64,000 bases of DNA from Mycobacterium sp. SMC-2 (GCF_025263485.1 NZ_CP079863.1:1736001-1800000), one strand, 5' to 3'; positions 8,795 to 19,106 are shown, counted from the stretch's first letter. Made by a program: numbers and translations. The notes: generated by a model not told the origin, from the letters alone.

Positions 8795-9970
8795 ATGGCG
8801 GCCGTGGTTGTTACGCCGACATCCCTGACGCCCGGCATCCTCGCCGAGGCCGTGGTGGACTTGGGCGCCATTGAGCACAACGTGCGGGTGCTGTGCGAGC
8901 ACGCCGGCCGCGCGCAGGTGATGGCCGTCGTCAAGGCGGACGGCTACGGTCACGGGGCCACGCCGGCCGCGCGCGCGGCGCTAGCCGGCGGAGCGGCCGA
9001 GCTGGGCGTCGCCACCGTCGCCGAGGCGCTGGCGCTGCGCGCCGACGGCATCGCGGCGCCGGTGCTGGCCTGGCTGCATCAACCCGGTACCGACTTCGGG
9101 CCCGCGCTGCTGGCCGACGTGGAGATCGCGGTGTCGTCGGAGCGCCAGCTCGACGAGCTGCTGGACGCGGTGCGCCGGACGGGCCGGACCGCGACGGTCA
9201 CCCTCAAGGTCGACACCGGGCTGAACCGCAACGGCGTCCACCCGGCGCTATACCCGTCGATGCTGACCGCGCTGCGCCGGGCCGTCGCCGAGGACGCCAT
9301 CCGGCTGCGCGGGCTGATGTCACACATGGTGTTCGCCGACCAGCCGGCCAACCCCGTCAATGACCTTCAGGCCCAACGCTTTTCCGACATGCTGGCGCAG
9401 GCGGGCGAGCAGGGGGTGCGGTTCGAGGTCGCGCACCTGGCGAACTCGTCGGCGACCATGTCGCGTCCCGATCTGGCCTTCGACCTGGTGCGGCCGGGCG
9501 TCGCGGTGTACGGCCTGAGCCCGGTGCCCGAGCTCGGCGACATGGGGCTGGTGCCGGCCATGACGGTGAAATGCCCTGTCGCCCTGGTGAAATCGATTCG
9601 TGCGGGCGAGAGCGTGTCGTATGGTCACACCTGGACCGCCGAGCGCGACACCAACCTGGCCCTGCTGCCGGTCGGCTATGCCGACGGCGTCTTCCGGTCG
9701 CTCGGCGGACGGTTGGACGTGTTGATCAACGGCAAGCGGCGGCCCGGGATCGGGCGGATCTGTATGGACCAGTTCGTCGTCGACCTGGGTCCCGGCCGGC
9801 CCGACGTGGCCGAGGGCGACGAGGCGATCCTGTTCGGGCCCGGCAGCAGCGGGGAACCCACCGCGCAGGACTGGGCCGACCTGCTCGGCACCATCCACTA
9901 CGAGGTGGTGACCAGCCCGCGCGGGCGCATCACCAGGACCTATCGCGAGGCGCGAACCATTGAGCCGTGA
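8795..9970 (+). CDS. alr: Alanine racemase
   Basis: PLP enzyme that interconverts L- and D-alanine for peptidoglycan. [12 protein letters not shown] contains the PLP lysine (about residue 47) and VSYGHTW holds the catalytic tyrosine of the partner subunit. The C-terminal beta domain ends in [15 protein letters not shown], typical of mycobacterial Alr. The start is uncertain: the frame is open from a GTG at 8747, but sequence similarity to Alr begins at about LTPGILAEA, so ATG 8795 (391 residues) is chosen; GTG 8804 is also possible. The next gene starts inside the last codons of alr, giving a unit alr-hydrolase-tsaE-tsaB-rimI-tsaD. Counterpart of Rv3423c. Confidence 0.95.
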   Translation: MAAVVVTPTSLTPGILAEAVVDLGAIEHNVRVLCEHAGRAQVMAVVKADGYGHGATPAARAALAGGAAELGVATVAEALALRADGIAAPVLAWLHQPGTDFGPALLADVEIAVSSERQLDELLDAVRRTGRTATVTLKVDTGLNRNGVHPALYPSMLTALRRAVAEDAIRLRGLMSHMVFADQPANPVNDLQAQRFSDMLAQAGEQGVRFEVAHLANSSATMSRPDLAFDLVRPGVAVYGLSPVPELGDMGLVPAMTVKCPVALVKSIRAGESVSYGHTWTAERDTNLALLPVGYADGVFRSLGGRLDVLINGKRRPGIGRICMDQFVVDLGPGRPDVAEGDEAILFGPGSSGEPTAQDWADLLGTIHYEVVTSPRGRITRTYREARTIEP

Positions 9971-11078
9971 GAGAACTCCCAGGCGCCAGAGCGGGAGGGC
10001 TTGGCTTGCGGGTGGGACGGGGGTGACGGCCCTCGCCACCATCGTCGGAGCCTCGGCCCGCCGCTCGATGATCCAGCGCACCCGCGGCACCGGAGACCCT
10101 TACGCCGACGAGGATTTCGACAGGATCGATGACGACCGCCGCTCCGTGGTCACCACGCCCGACGGGGTGTCGTTGGCCATCCGCGAAGCCGGACCCGCGG
10201 ACGCCCCGTTGACCATGGTCTTCGTCCACGGGTTCTGCCTGCGGATGGGCGCCTTCCATTTCCAGCGGACGCGGCTGCCCCAGCAGTTGGGCCCCCGCGT
10301 CCGGATGGTCTTCTACGACCAGCGCGGGCACGGGCAATCCGACGAGGCCCCACCCGAGACCTACACGCTGACCCAACTCGGAAAAGACCTGGAAAGCGTG
10401 CTCCAGGTGGTCGCGCCGCGCGGGATGGTCGTGCTGGTGGGCCACTCCATGGGGGGCATGACGGTGTTGTCGCATGCCGGCCAATTCCCCCACCAGTACG
10501 GGCGCCGGATCGTCGGCGCCGCGCTGATCTCCTCCGCGGCCGAAGGGGTCGCCAGGTCCCCGCTCGGCGAGATCCTGAAAAACCCTGCGCTGGAAGCGTT
10601 CCGGTTCACCGCGCGGTCGGCGCCGAAGCTGATGCACCGCGGCCGCAACGTGTCGCGCTCGCTGATCGGCCCGGTCCTGCGGGCCGCCTCCTTCAGCGAC
10701 CTGCACGTCAGCCGGAGCCTGGACGCCTTCTCGCAGCGGATGATGAACGGCACCCCGATCCCGACCATGGTGGAGTTCCTGGACGCCCTGGAAGCCCACG
10801 ACGAAACCGCGGGCCTGTGGACCTTGCTGCGCATCCCCACACTGATCGCCTGCGGTGACCACGACCTGCTGACGCCCGACGATTATTCCCGCAAGATGGC
10901 GGCCTCGCTGCCGCAATCCGAGCTGGTCATCGTCCGCGGGGCCAGCCACCTCGCGCTGCTGGACAAGCCCGAGGCGATCAACGACGGGCTGGTCCGGCTG
11001 GTCAGGCGGGCCACCCCGGGCCGCGCCGCGCGGACGGCCTGGTGGATGCGGGAAAGGCTCCGCCGCCGTGGTGGCTAG
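9960..11078 (+). CDS. Alpha/beta hydrolase
   Basis: A 372-residue serine hydrolase of the alpha/beta fold. [15 protein letters not shown] gives the oxyanion region, [13 protein letters not shown] follows, GHSMGGMT carries the nucleophile serine, [11 protein letters not shown] the likely aspartate and [15 protein letters not shown] the histidine, so the triad looks intact. A weakly hydrophobic stretch near residues 18-38 ([11 protein letters not shown]) might be an anchor. The chosen TTG at 9960 overlaps the alr stop by 11 bases; GTG 10023 is an alternative that shortens the N-terminus. tsaE starts before this gene stops, so it is embedded in the alr-tsaD cluster. The substrate cannot be told from sequence. 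Confidence 0.88.
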   Translation: MSRERTPRRQSGRAWLAGGTGVTALATIVGASARRSMIQRTRGTGDPYADEDFDRIDDDRRSVVTTPDGVSLAIREAGPADAPLTMVFVHGFCLRMGAFHFQRTRLPQQLGPRVRMVFYDQRGHGQSDEAPPETYTLTQLGKDLESVLQVVAPRGMVVLVGHSMGGMTVLSHAGQFPHQYGRRIVGAALISSAAEGVARSPLGEILKNPALEAFRFTARSAPKLMHRGRNVSRSLIGPVLRAASFSDLHVSRSLDAFSQRMMNGTPIPTMVEFLDALEAHDETAGLWTLLRIPTLIACGDHDLLTPDDYSRKMAASLPQSELVIVRGASHLALLDKPEAINDGLVRLVRRATPGRAARTAWWMRERLRRRGG

Positions 11079-11541
11079 GGCCGATGGGCAGGGCACGGCC
11101 ACGCTGGAACGGGTCGAGGACACCATCGCGCTGGGCTCGAGGCTCGGCAAGGAGCTGCGCGCGGGCGACGTCGTGGTGCTCACCGGTCCGCTCGGCGCGG
11201 GAAAGACCGTGCTGGCCAAGGGCATTGCCGCGGCCATGGACGTCGACGGCCCGGTCACCTCGCCGTCGTACGTGCTGGCGCGGGTGCACCCGCCGCGCCG
11301 GCCCGGCAGGCCGGCGATGATTCACGTCGACATGTACCGGCTGCTGGACACCGACGGCGCCGACCTGCTGGGCGAGCTCGACTCGCTGGACCTCGACACC
11401 GAACTCGACGACGCGGTCGTGGTCGTGGAGTGGGGCGAGGGCATTGTGGAACGCCTCGCCGAGCGGCACCTCGACGTTCGACTGGAACGCCCCACGGGAT
11501 CCGACGTGCGGATCGCCACTTGGCAGTGGATTCGTTCGTGA
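11068..11541 (+). CDS. tsaE: tRNA threonylcarbamoyladenosine biosynthesis ATPase TsaE
   Basis: A 157-residue P-loop ATPase that works with TsaB and TsaD to install t6A at position 37 of ANN-reading tRNAs. The Walker A motif GPLGAGKT lies at about residues 40-47 and the sequence VTSPSYVLARVH follows as in the family. VVVEWGEGI near residue 125 is the conserved Trp-Gly region. It begins with GTG 11068 inside the end of the hydrolase gene, and its stop overlaps the tsaB start by four bases (GTGA). Together with tsaB, rimI and tsaD this gives a complete t6A cluster. Counterpart of Rv3422c. Confidence 0.95.
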   Translation: MVARADGQGTATLERVEDTIALGSRLGKELRAGDVVVLTGPLGAGKTVLAKGIAAAMDVDGPVTSPSYVLARVHPPRRPGRPAMIHVDMYRLLDTDGADLLGELDSLDLDTELDDAVVVVEWGEGIVERLAERHLDVRLERPTGSDVRIATWQWIRS

Positions 11542-12161
11542 CCATCGTGCTCGCCCTCGACACAGCGACCCCGGCCGTGACGGCCGGGATCGTGCGGCGC
11601 GACGATCTGACCGTGCTGGGCGAGCGGGTCACTGTCGACCCCCGTGCGCACGCCGAACGGCTCACCCCGAACGTGCTGGCCGCCCTTGCCGATGCCGGGC
11701 TGACGATGGGCGACCTGGAAGCCGTCGTGGTGGGCTGCGGCCCCGGCCCGTTCACCGGCCTGCGGGCCGGCATGGCCACCGCCGCCGCGTACGGGCACGC
11801 GCTGGGTATCCCGGTGCACGGCGTCTGCAGCCTGGACGCCATCGGCGTGCGCACCACCGGCGAAACGCTGGTGGTCACCGACGCCCGCCGGCGCGAGATC
11901 TACTGGGCCCGTTACCGCGACGGCGTGCGCACCGACGGCCCGGCGGTCAATGCCCCCGCCGACGTCGACCCCGGCACGGCCCGGGCGGTCGCCGGCTCGA
12001 AGGAGCACGCGGCGCTGTTCGACCTGCCGCACCGCGGGCCGGTATTCCCCGCGCCGGCCGGGCTCGTCGCCGCGGTGCCCGACTGGTCGCAGCGCCCAAT
12101 GCCGTTGGTGGCGCTGTATCTTCGCCGCCCGGACGCCAAACCGCTGGCGGCGCGCGGGTGA
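11538..12161 (+). CDS. tsaB: tRNA threonylcarbamoyladenosine biosynthesis protein TsaB
   Basis: TsaB is the inactive ASKHA-fold partner that dimerises with TsaD in t6A synthesis. The 207 residues open with VLALDTATPAVTAGIV, the ASKHA phosphate-loop region, and GCGPGPFTGLRAGMATAAA is the second signature, conserved across TsaB. GTG 11538 is chosen because it forms a four-base GTGA overlap with the tsaE stop and begins exactly at the conserved beta strand; longer in-frame extensions upstream lie inside tsaE. The stop overlaps the rimI start in the same way. Counterpart of Rv3421c. Confidence 0.94.
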   Translation: MTIVLALDTATPAVTAGIVRRDDLTVLGERVTVDPRAHAERLTPNVLAALADAGLTMGDLEAVVVGCGPGPFTGLRAGMATAAAYGHALGIPVHGVCSLDAIGVRTTGETLVVTDARRREIYWARYRDGVRTDGPAVNAPADVDPGTARAVAGSKEHAALFDLPHRGPVFPAPAGLVAAVPDWSQRPMPLVALYLRRPDAKPLAARG

Positions 12162-12625
12162 CCGCCACCAGCGAGCCCGTGGTGCTCGGCGCGTTGACCC
12201 CCGCCGACGCGGCGCGCTGCGCCGAGCTGGAACGGCAGCTGTTCGACGGCGACGACCCCTGGCCCGCGGCGGCCTTCAACCGGGAACTGGCCAGCCCGCA
12301 TAATCATTACGTCGGCGCGCGTGTCGGCGGCACGCTCGTCGGGTATGCCGGAATCTCGCGGCTTGGCCGCACCCCGCCGTACGAGTACGAGGTCCACACC
12401 ATCGGCGTCGACACCGCGTATCAGGGGCAGGGCATCGGCCGCCGGTTGCTCGACGAGCTGCTGGCCTTCGCCGACGGGGGCGTCGTGTTCCTGGAGGTGC
12501 GCACCGACAACGAGGCGGCCATCGGGCTATACCGCAGCGTGGGATTCGAGCAGATCGGCCTGCGCCGGCGCTACTACCGCGCCAGCGGCGCCGACGCCTA
12601 CACCATGCGCCGGGGGGCTTTATGA
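12158..12625 (+). CDS. rimI: Ribosomal-protein-alanine N-acetyltransferase RimI
   Basis: A 155-residue GNAT-family acetyltransferase. In enterobacteria RimI acetylates the N-terminus of ribosomal protein S18. [20 protein letters not shown] (about residues 77-96) is the acetyl-CoA pyrophosphate-binding motif A, and [20 protein letters not shown] is motif B with the usual NxxAxxLY pattern. The C-terminus GADAYTMRR agrees with RimI proteins. GTG 12158 overlaps the tsaB stop by four bases and ATGA at its end overlaps tsaD, which indicates translational coupling within the t6A cluster. Substrate in mycobacteria is inferred from the family. Counterpart of Rv3420c. Confidence 0.92.
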   Translation: MTATSEPVVLGALTPADAARCAELERQLFDGDDPWPAAAFNRELASPHNHYVGARVGGTLVGYAGISRLGRTPPYEYEVHTIGVDTAYQGQGIGRRLLDELLAFADGGVVFLEVRTDNEAAIGLYRSVGFEQIGLRRRYYRASGADAYTMRRGAL

Positions 12626-13647
12626 CCATCGTCTTAGCGATCGAAACCTCTTGCGACGAAACGGGAGTCGGCATTGCGCGGCTCGACGGTGACGGCACGG
12701 TGACGCTGCTGGCCGACGAGGTGGCGTCCAGCGTCGACGAACACGTCCGCTTCGGCGGCGTGGTCCCCGAGATCGCGTCGAGGGCGCACCTGGAGGCGCT
12801 CGGTCCGGCCATGCGCCGCGCATTGGCGACGGCCGGCCTGGACAGGCCCGACATCGTCGCCGCCACGATCGGGCCCGGCCTGGCCGGGGCCCTGTTGGTG
12901 GGAGTCGCTGCGGCCAAAGCGTATTCGGCCGCGTGGGGGGTGCCGTTCTACGCCGTCAACCACCTAGGCGGGCACCTGGCCGCCGACGTCTACGAACACG
13001 GCCCGCTGCCCGAGTGTGTGGCGCTGCTGGTGTCCGGGGGACACACCCACCTGCTGCATGTGCGATCCCTCGGCGAACCGATCGTCGAGCTGGGCAGCAC
13101 CGTCGATGACGCCGCCGGCGAGGCCTACGACAAGGTGGCCCGGCTGCTGGGGCTGGGCTACCCGGGCGGCAAGGTGCTCGACGACCTGGCCCGCACCGGC
13201 GATCGCGACGCGGTCGCCTTCCCGCGCGGCATGACCGGCCCGGGCGATGACCCGTACGCCTTCAGCTTCTCCGGGCTCAAGACGGCCGTCGCCCGCTACC
13301 TGGAGAGCCACCCGGACGCGGTGAACGCCGACGTCGCCGCGGGGTTCCAGGAGGCCGTCGCCGACGTGCTGACCCGCAAGGCGGTGCGCGCGGCGACGGG
13401 GCTCGGCGTCTCCACCCTGCTGATCGCCGGGGGAGTGGCCGCCAATTCGCGGCTGCGGGAGCTCGCCGAGCAGCGGTGCGCGGCGGCCGGGCTGACGTTG
13501 CGGATCCCCAGGCCTCGGCTCTGCACCGACAACGGGGCGATGATCGCGTCCTTCGCCGCGCACCTGATAGCCGCCGGGGCGCCGCCGTCGCCGCTGGACG
13601 CGCCCAGCGATCCGGGCCTGCCGGTGGTAAAAGCCCAGGTGAGGTGA
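12622..13647 (+). CDS. tsaD: tRNA threonylcarbamoyltransferase TsaD
   Basis: The catalytic subunit of t6A synthesis, formerly called Gcp or O-sialoglycoprotein endopeptidase. [18 protein letters not shown] opening [14 protein letters not shown] is the family signature, and NHLGGH (His 114 and His 118) are the metal-binding histidines. [31 protein letters not shown] and the late [13 protein letters not shown] and RLCTDNGAM motifs are all present. 341 residues is full length. ATG 12622 overlaps the rimI stop (ATGA). Downstream lies the CIRCE-regulated groES promoter, so transcription of the cluster probably ends or is overridden there; no obvious terminator hairpin was seen between them. Confidence 0.96.
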   Translation: MTIVLAIETSCDETGVGIARLDGDGTVTLLADEVASSVDEHVRFGGVVPEIASRAHLEALGPAMRRALATAGLDRPDIVAATIGPGLAGALLVGVAAAKAYSAAWGVPFYAVNHLGGHLAADVYEHGPLPECVALLVSGGHTHLLHVRSLGEPIVELGSTVDDAAGEAYDKVARLLGLGYPGGKVLDDLARTGDRDAVAFPRGMTGPGDDPYAFSFSGLKTAVARYLESHPDAVNADVAAGFQEAVADVLTRKAVRAATGLGVSTLLIAGGVAANSRLRELAEQRCAAAGLTLRIPRPRLCTDNGAMIASFAAHLIAAGAPPSPLDAPSDPGLPVVKAQVR

Positions 13648-13687
13648 TCGCTGGTAGCGAAAACCCGGGACGCCGCGGGGTGCTCTT

Positions 13688-13719
13688 GAGTGCTAGCACT
13701 CTCGTGTATAGAGTGCTAG
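13688..13719 (+). promoter_or_regulatory. CIRCE operator of groES-groEL1 (HrcA site) with an overlapping extra half site
   Basis: CTAGCACTC (13693-13701), nine bases, then GAGTGCTAG (13711-13719) is the CIRCE layout bound by HrcA. An additional GAGTGCTAG at 13688-13696 overlaps the left arm, giving the 14-base palindrome GAGTGCTAGCACTC. A possible promoter lies within: TTGAGT at 13686-13691 and TATAGA at 13707-13712, with a 15-base spacer. HrcA bound here would block polymerase until heat or unfolding stress. Confidence 0.93.
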
Positions 13720-13847
13720 GTGGCAATCGGCCAAACCTTGTGTCGGCACCCGCGACGACGACGCTCGGGATCGGACGACTGCCGAATCCCCTGATAATTC
13801 CGGGGCGACCGCCCCGGACCCGATCTAACTAGTGGAGGGCTCCAATC

Positions 13848-14150
13848 GTGGCGAAGGTGAACATCAAGCCACTCGAGGACAAGATTCTCGTGCAGGCCAA
13901 CGAGGCCGAGACCACGACCGCGTCCGGTCTGGTCATTCCTGACACCGCCAAGGAGAAGCCGCAGGAAGGCACCGTCGTCGCAGTCGGTCCCGGCCGCTGG
14001 GACGAGGACGGTGAGAAGCGGATCCCGCTCGACGTGTCGGAAGGTGACACCGTCATCTACAGCAAGTACGGCGGCACCGAGATCAAGTACAACGGCGAGG
14101 AGTACCTGATCCTGTCGGCGCGCGACGTGCTGGCCGTCGTATCGAAGTAA
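13848..14150 (+). CDS. groES: Co-chaperonin GroES
   Basis: Hsp10, the heptameric lid of the chaperonin. The 100 residues start with [20 protein letters not shown] and contain the mobile loop ([20 protein letters not shown]), the [13 protein letters not shown] turn and the C-terminal [13 protein letters not shown], typical of actinobacterial GroES. The start is GTG 13848 after GGAGGGCTCC at about 13833-13842. CIRCE lies 130 bases upstream. The gene is followed by groEL1 after a 182-base spacer that carries two copies of a dispersed repeat. In mycobacteria GroES serves both GroEL paralogues. Confidence 0.98.
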   Translation: MAKVNIKPLEDKILVQANEAETTTASGLVIPDTAKEKPQEGTVVAVGPGRWDEDGEKRIPLDVSEGDTVIYSKYGGTEIKYNGEEYLILSARDVLAVVSK

Positions 14151-14194
14151 GCACCGTGATCCGCCCCGGCGATCCCCGCGCATGTCGCGGGTGA

Positions 14195-15958
<1,764 letters not shown>

Positions 15959-15971
15959 GTTGTGCTGAGTT

Positions 15972-16009
15972 CCGAAGGGCCGGGGCTAATTCTGGACCCG
16001 GTCCTTCGG
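15972..16009 (+). terminator. Hairpin after groEL1
   Basis: CCGAAGGGCCGGG at 15972-15984 pairs with CCCGGTCCTTCGG at 15997-16009, a 13-base stem with one G-U pair and a 12-base loop, 13 bases after the groEL1 stop. There is no long T-tract, which is common for actinobacterial terminators. Confidence 0.7.
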
Positions 16010-16088
16010 CTCTGTGGCCCTAGCGCCGTCCCCCACACGGGAGGTCCGTCGCCAAACAACGCGGTCGCGCGGACACCGTGCGGATCGC

Positions 16089-16649
16089 TCAGGCCCGGAC
16101 TAGGTCGATGGCAACGGGGACGGGGTTGCTGACTAAGTCGAGGACGGGGGAGTAGCGGGTGAGGCTGGCGAGCTCGGCGAGCTGATTGTCATCGACGTCG
16201 CCGGTGGCCTCGATCGTGACCCGGATCTTCTCGTAGCCGGGGCGCACACTGTCGTTGAGCCCGAGGACGCCCTGTGCGTCCAGGTCTCCCTGGATGGTGG
16301 CCTCCAGACCCTCCAGTGCGATGCCGCGGGCGGCGGCGTGGAAAACGATCGTGCCGGTGAGGCAGGACGCAAGGGCGTGGAGGACATATTCGCTGGCGTT
16401 GGGCGCCCGGTTTTCACCGAGCAGGACTGGCGGCTCGTCGGAATCGACAGTGAACGGCGCTGTCCGGGAGGCGTCTTCTTGTCCGACGCCGTAAAAGTCC
16501 TTGATCGTCGTGCGGCTGTGGCTGCCGTCTATCCACTCGTGGCGAGCACGGAATTGAAACCGTGCTAGAGGGGGGTTGGCGGTGACGGCGTCGATGGTTC
16601 CGGCGATTTGGGCGACGTCCAGGCCGTTGATGGTGGTGGTTGCGTACAT
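16089..16649 (-). CDS. OsmC family protein
   Basis: A 186-residue OsmC/Ohr-fold protein, a family of thiol peroxidases that reduce organic hydroperoxides. ASEYVLHALASCLTGTIVFH carries the family cysteine (residue 96) at the start of the central helix. The second, resolving cysteine of OsmC/Ohr is absent: this is the only cysteine in the protein, so either an external thiol resolves it or the protein is not a peroxidase. The ATG at 16649 is divergent from the tetR gene at 16730, and two palindromic operators lie between them. The pair is not present between groEL1 and whiB3 in M. tuberculosis, as far as known. Family assignment is good, activity is inferred. Confidence 0.85.
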   Translation of the reverse strand: MYATTTINGLDVAQIAGTIDAVTANPPLARFQFRARHEWIDGSHSRTTIKDFYGVGQEDASRTAPFTVDSDEPPVLLGENRAPNASEYVLHALASCLTGTIVFHAAARGIALEGLEATIQGDLDAQGVLGLNDSVRPGYEKIRVTIEATGDVDDNQLAELASLTRYSPVLDLVSNPVPVAIDLVRA

Positions 16650-16671
16650 GATCGAGCTCCTTTGTGAGCAA

Positions 16672-16718
16672 TTAGCACGATCGGTCGTGCTAAATTCGAG
16701 AGTACGATCGGTCGTGCT
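16672..16718. promoter_or_regulatory. Two palindromic operators between OsmC and TetR genes
   Basis: TTAGCACGA-TCGG-TCGTGCTAA (16672-16693) is a palindrome with nine-base arms. A second site, AGTACGA-TCGG-TCGTGCT (16701-16718), repeats it with one mismatch. They fill the 80-base divergent gap and are the likely binding sites for the TetR protein at 16730, controlling itself and the OsmC gene. Confidence 0.85.
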
Positions 16719-16729
16719 ATCTTGTCAAC

Positions 16730-17398
16730 ATGGTGACCGAAATGATCCAGCGCAACCGTGCACAACGACAGCCGCGCGCCGACGGCGAACGAACCCGCAG
16801 CGCGATTCTGCGAACCGCCGCATCGCTGGCCACGGTCGACGGCCTAGAGGGCCTTTCTATAGGGAACCTGGCCGCCGCGACCGGCATCAGCAAGAGCGGC
16901 CTTTACGCCCACTTCGGTAGCAAACAGCAACTCCAGCTGGCAACCGTTGAGGAAGCGGAGCGGATCCTCGATGCGGAAGTCATACAGCCCGCGCTCGGTG
17001 CCCCGCCCGGCCTAACCCAGCTAGTAGCGCTGTGCGAAGCGTTCTTCAACTACCTGCAGCGACGCGTCTTCCCCGGCGGTTGCTTCTTCGCTGCCACGGC
17101 ACTGGAGATGGGCACCCGCCCAGGTCCCGTCAAGGAACGGATCGCCGCCTTCCAGGACGAATTCGTCGCGATGCTCCGAGACATTGCGGCCACCGCAGTT
17201 GAGCGGCGCGAACTTCCCGCCTCCGAGGACCCCGACCGGCTCGCATTCGAGCTGCACGCGACGCTCCTGGCCGCCGACGCCAGATTCGTACTGCACGACG
17301 ACCCGGCAGTCCTGGACCTGGCCCGCCAGGTCGTCCGCCATCGGCTAGGACTGGTGGACGGCCCAACCGCCACCGAAAGCGGCGATAGCCCGGCATAG
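16730..17398 (+). CDS. TetR family regulator, divergent from the OsmC gene
   Basis: A 222-residue TetR protein. The N-terminal helix-turn-helix covers about residues 18-65: TRSAILRTAASLATVDGLEG, LSIGNLAAATGISKSGLYAHFGSKQ. The C-terminal ligand domain resembles TetR_C regulators with PGGCFFAATALEMGTRPGPV. The ATG at 16730 is the first codon after the second operator. The arrangement, divergent genes with two matching palindromes, points to autorepression and control of the OsmC gene; the inducer may be an electrophile or peroxide, by analogy only. The neighbouring bases before the next gene are less GC-rich than the rest of the window, which fits acquisition by transfer. Confidence 0.92.
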   Translation: MVTEMIQRNRAQRQPRADGERTRSAILRTAASLATVDGLEGLSIGNLAAATGISKSGLYAHFGSKQQLQLATVEEAERILDAEVIQPALGAPPGLTQLVALCEAFFNYLQRRVFPGGCFFAATALEMGTRPGPVKERIAAFQDEFVAMLRDIAATAVERRELPASEDPDRLAFELHATLLAADARFVLHDDPAVLDLARQVVRHRLGLVDGPTATESGDSPA

Positions 17399-17689
17399 CT
17401 GCGGTCGCTGCCAGCGCCCGAAACCGAAGGCACCTACCTAGCTGACCGGCGCCCGGGCTTTGGAACAGATGTGTCGTCACGACAGCCGTCAGCTTCCTTG
17501 GTCGATGCGCTATGTAATCAGCGCGCTCTGGAGCAGGCCCTTCACGTTCGATTCCGGATATATGCACTACTTGGACGCGCCCGCATCGGTTTACAACTTC
17601 CTGCTAACGGTCCCGCAACCTACCCCGCTGAGACTGTTTGTGGCAGTAACAGGTCAGCTGCCGTCTCGCCCGGTGGTACATCCTGCACG
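17399..17689. other. Intergenic stretch, no gene seen
   Basis: About 290 bases between the TetR stop and the groEL1-like tail. Reading frames are open but none shows family similarity or normal codon bias, and base composition is lower in GC than the surroundings. The frame leading into the groEL1-like tail starts at TTG/ATG-type codons near 17471, but its first 70 codons resemble nothing known. Likely insertion debris. Confidence 0.4.
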
Positions 17690-17763
17690 ACCGAGACGGC
17701 CATCGTCGACAAGCCGGCCGACGAACACGACGACCACGGCCACGGGCATCGTCGCCACCACTA
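17690..17763 (+). pseudogene. Stray copy of the groEL1 3' end
   Basis: Bases 17690-17721 are identical over 32 positions to groEL1 15878-15909 (coding [10 protein letters not shown]). The frame continues as DEHDDHGHGHRRHH and stops with TAA, paralleling the GroEL1 tail [13 protein letters not shown]. Nothing of the groEL1 body precedes it. It is followed after ten bases by a strong terminator. The simplest reading is that the OsmC/TetR segment entered at the end of groEL1, leaving one tail upstream and one downstream, after which the tails drifted. Confidence 0.8.
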
Positions 17764-17773
17764 AGTAAGCAAG

Positions 17774-17821
17774 AACGGCAAGGCCCCCGTATCCGCTGAG
17801 GAACGGGGGTCTTGCCGTTTT
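17774..17821. terminator. Strong terminator hairpin
   Basis: AACGGCAAGGCCCCCGT (17774-17790) pairs with ACGGGGGTCTTGCCGTT (17803-17819), a 17-base stem with one G-U pair and a 12-base loop, followed by TTTT. It sits between the groEL1-like tail and the convergent gene ending at 17835 and could stop transcription from both sides. Confidence 0.9.
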
Positions 17822-17834
17822 GCCGCCCGGGTGA

Positions 17835-18236
17835 TCAGAGCCCAACGATCACGATGCCCACGCCGACAACGATCGCCACCGCCAGCGACAACAACAGAAA
17901 GCTGACGATCCGCTCCTTCGCGGCCGACGCCTCGTGGTCGGCCGCCGCGATCGGCGCAAGTCTGCGCCCAGCGCCCCACGCCGCCGCGAGCAGGGTCGCG
18001 AGCCAGTTCGCGTAGGCGGCGTACACGATCAGCACGACCGCCGTGACTCCCCACGCGTGGGGCAGGTGGAGGTGTGGCCAGAGCAGGCCGACGACCACGA
18101 GGAACATGCCGTTCAGGACGGCCTCGAGGTGGCTCGACAGCGCCATGCGTGGGTTCGTCAGCGCCGGAACGGCGAATCCGGTGAGCAGGCCGATGAGGAA
18201 CAGGACCAACCCGAGGGTGAACAGCATCGTCTGCAT
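17835..18236 (-). CDS. Four-helix membrane protein resembling hydroxylaminobenzene mutases
   Basis: A 133-residue protein with four predicted membrane helices: about 4-25, 40-58, 62-85 and 108-131. LFLIGLLTGFAVPALTNPRM and ALSSHLEAVLNGMFLVVVGL resemble the HabA/HabB family, small membrane proteins that rearrange hydroxylaminobenzene to aminophenol and are often annotated simply as hydrogenase in mycobacteria. The conserved NPRMxLSxHxxxxxNGMFL pattern is intact. Activity in this host is not established. It lies downstream of the SodC-like gene on the same strand and faces the terminator at 17774. Confidence 0.72.
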   Translation of the reverse strand: MQTMLFTLGLVLFLIGLLTGFAVPALTNPRMALSSHLEAVLNGMFLVVVGLLWPHLHLPHAWGVTAVVLIVYAAYANWLATLLAAAWGAGRRLAPIAAADHEASAAKERIVSFLLLSLAVAIVVGVGIVIVGL

Positions 18237-18341
18237 GTCAGAAGGGTAGGAGCGTCGGGCCGTTCCTCGAAACAGAAACCAGTGCGCGCGATCGGCGTGT
18301 CGTCGCCGAGGGTTATGCGTCGCGGGCGTGGTGATCAGGCG

Positions 18342-19106
18342 TCAGCGTGGCGGGAGGCTGGGCGGGGTCGTCACGGTCGTGGTCGGCACGGACGTGTACG
18401 TCGGGGTGCTGGTGACCGTGACGGTGCTCGTGCTCGTGCTCGTGGACGGCGGTGGCACGGCGGTGGTGGTGGTGATCGTCGTGACGCTGGTCGTCGTCGA
18501 GTTGGACGAGGTCGTCGTCGCCGAGGCCGCGGCGATCACACCGCACGCCACCCGCCTGCCCGACTCACCGGTGGAACCGGTGCTCAAGTTGTCCGCGGTC
18601 TGGTGGACGACCAGCGCGGTGCCCGAGCTGTTTCTCAGGTCCGAGGCGGTGAACAGGTTGGTGGTGGTGACGAGTTTGGCCGAGCCGTCGTTGCGCACCT
18701 GCAACGCGGTCAGGTCGCCGCTGGCGGGAAAACCCGTGTGGTCGGGCGCCTGGTAGACGCTTCCGGCCGAGTTGAAGTCCCCGGTCGGGCCGCCCGCCGG
18801 CGCGGCCGAATTGGCCTCGCATCTGCCGACCGAATGTATCTGCAGCCCATGGAAACCCGGGCTCAGGACCTGATTGGGGCCGGCCTCCACGGTGACCGTC
18901 GCGTAGCCGTTGGCGAAATCGATGGTGGCGGTGGCGACCTGGTTTCCGTCGGCGCTCTTCAACTGCGTCGTCATCCGCTCCGCGCCGGGCGGCGCGCTGG
19001 AGGACGGCGACGTGGTGGCCTGGCCACCCTGCTGGTTTGCGCATGCGGCCAGCGGTGCGATGGCGGCAGCGAGCGCCGCTGCCGCGACGCATACGCCCGT
19101 TTTCAT
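18342..19106 (-). CDS. SodC-like lipoprotein with missing metal ligands and a Ser/Thr-rich tail
   Basis: A 254-residue exported lipoprotein. Signal peptide with lipobox LAAC, acylated cysteine at residue 22. Residues about 45-192 follow the Cu,Zn superoxide dismutase fold: [33 protein letters not shown] and the final RRVACGVI, with the disulfide pair Cys96/Cys188. In active SodC the first loop reads HVH and a GGHxH loop supplies the bridging and zinc histidines. Here the first reads QIH and the second [11 protein letters not shown], so several metal ligands are gone and dismutase activity is unlikely. The last 55 residues are mostly Ser, Thr, Pro and Val ([15 protein letters not shown]), a probable O-mannosylated tail. 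It may be a structural or binding protein. Confidence 0.85.
   Translation of the reverse strand: MKTGVCVAAAALAAAIAPLAACANQQGGQATTSPSSSAPPGAERMTTQLKSADGNQVATATIDFANGYATVTVEAGPNQVLSPGFHGLQIHSVGRCEANSAAPAGGPTGDFNSAGSVYQAPDHTGFPASGDLTALQVRNDGSAKLVTTTNLFTASDLRNSSGTALVVHQTADNLSTGSTGESGRRVACGVIAAASATTTSSNSTTTSVTTITTTTAVPPPSTSTSTSTVTVTSTPTYTSVPTTTVTTPPSLPPR

Noticed and set aside
17471..17764. A complete 97-residue gene ending in the groEL1-like tail
   Set aside because: The first 70 codons have no similarity and unusual composition; the tail is better explained as a stray groEL1 end.
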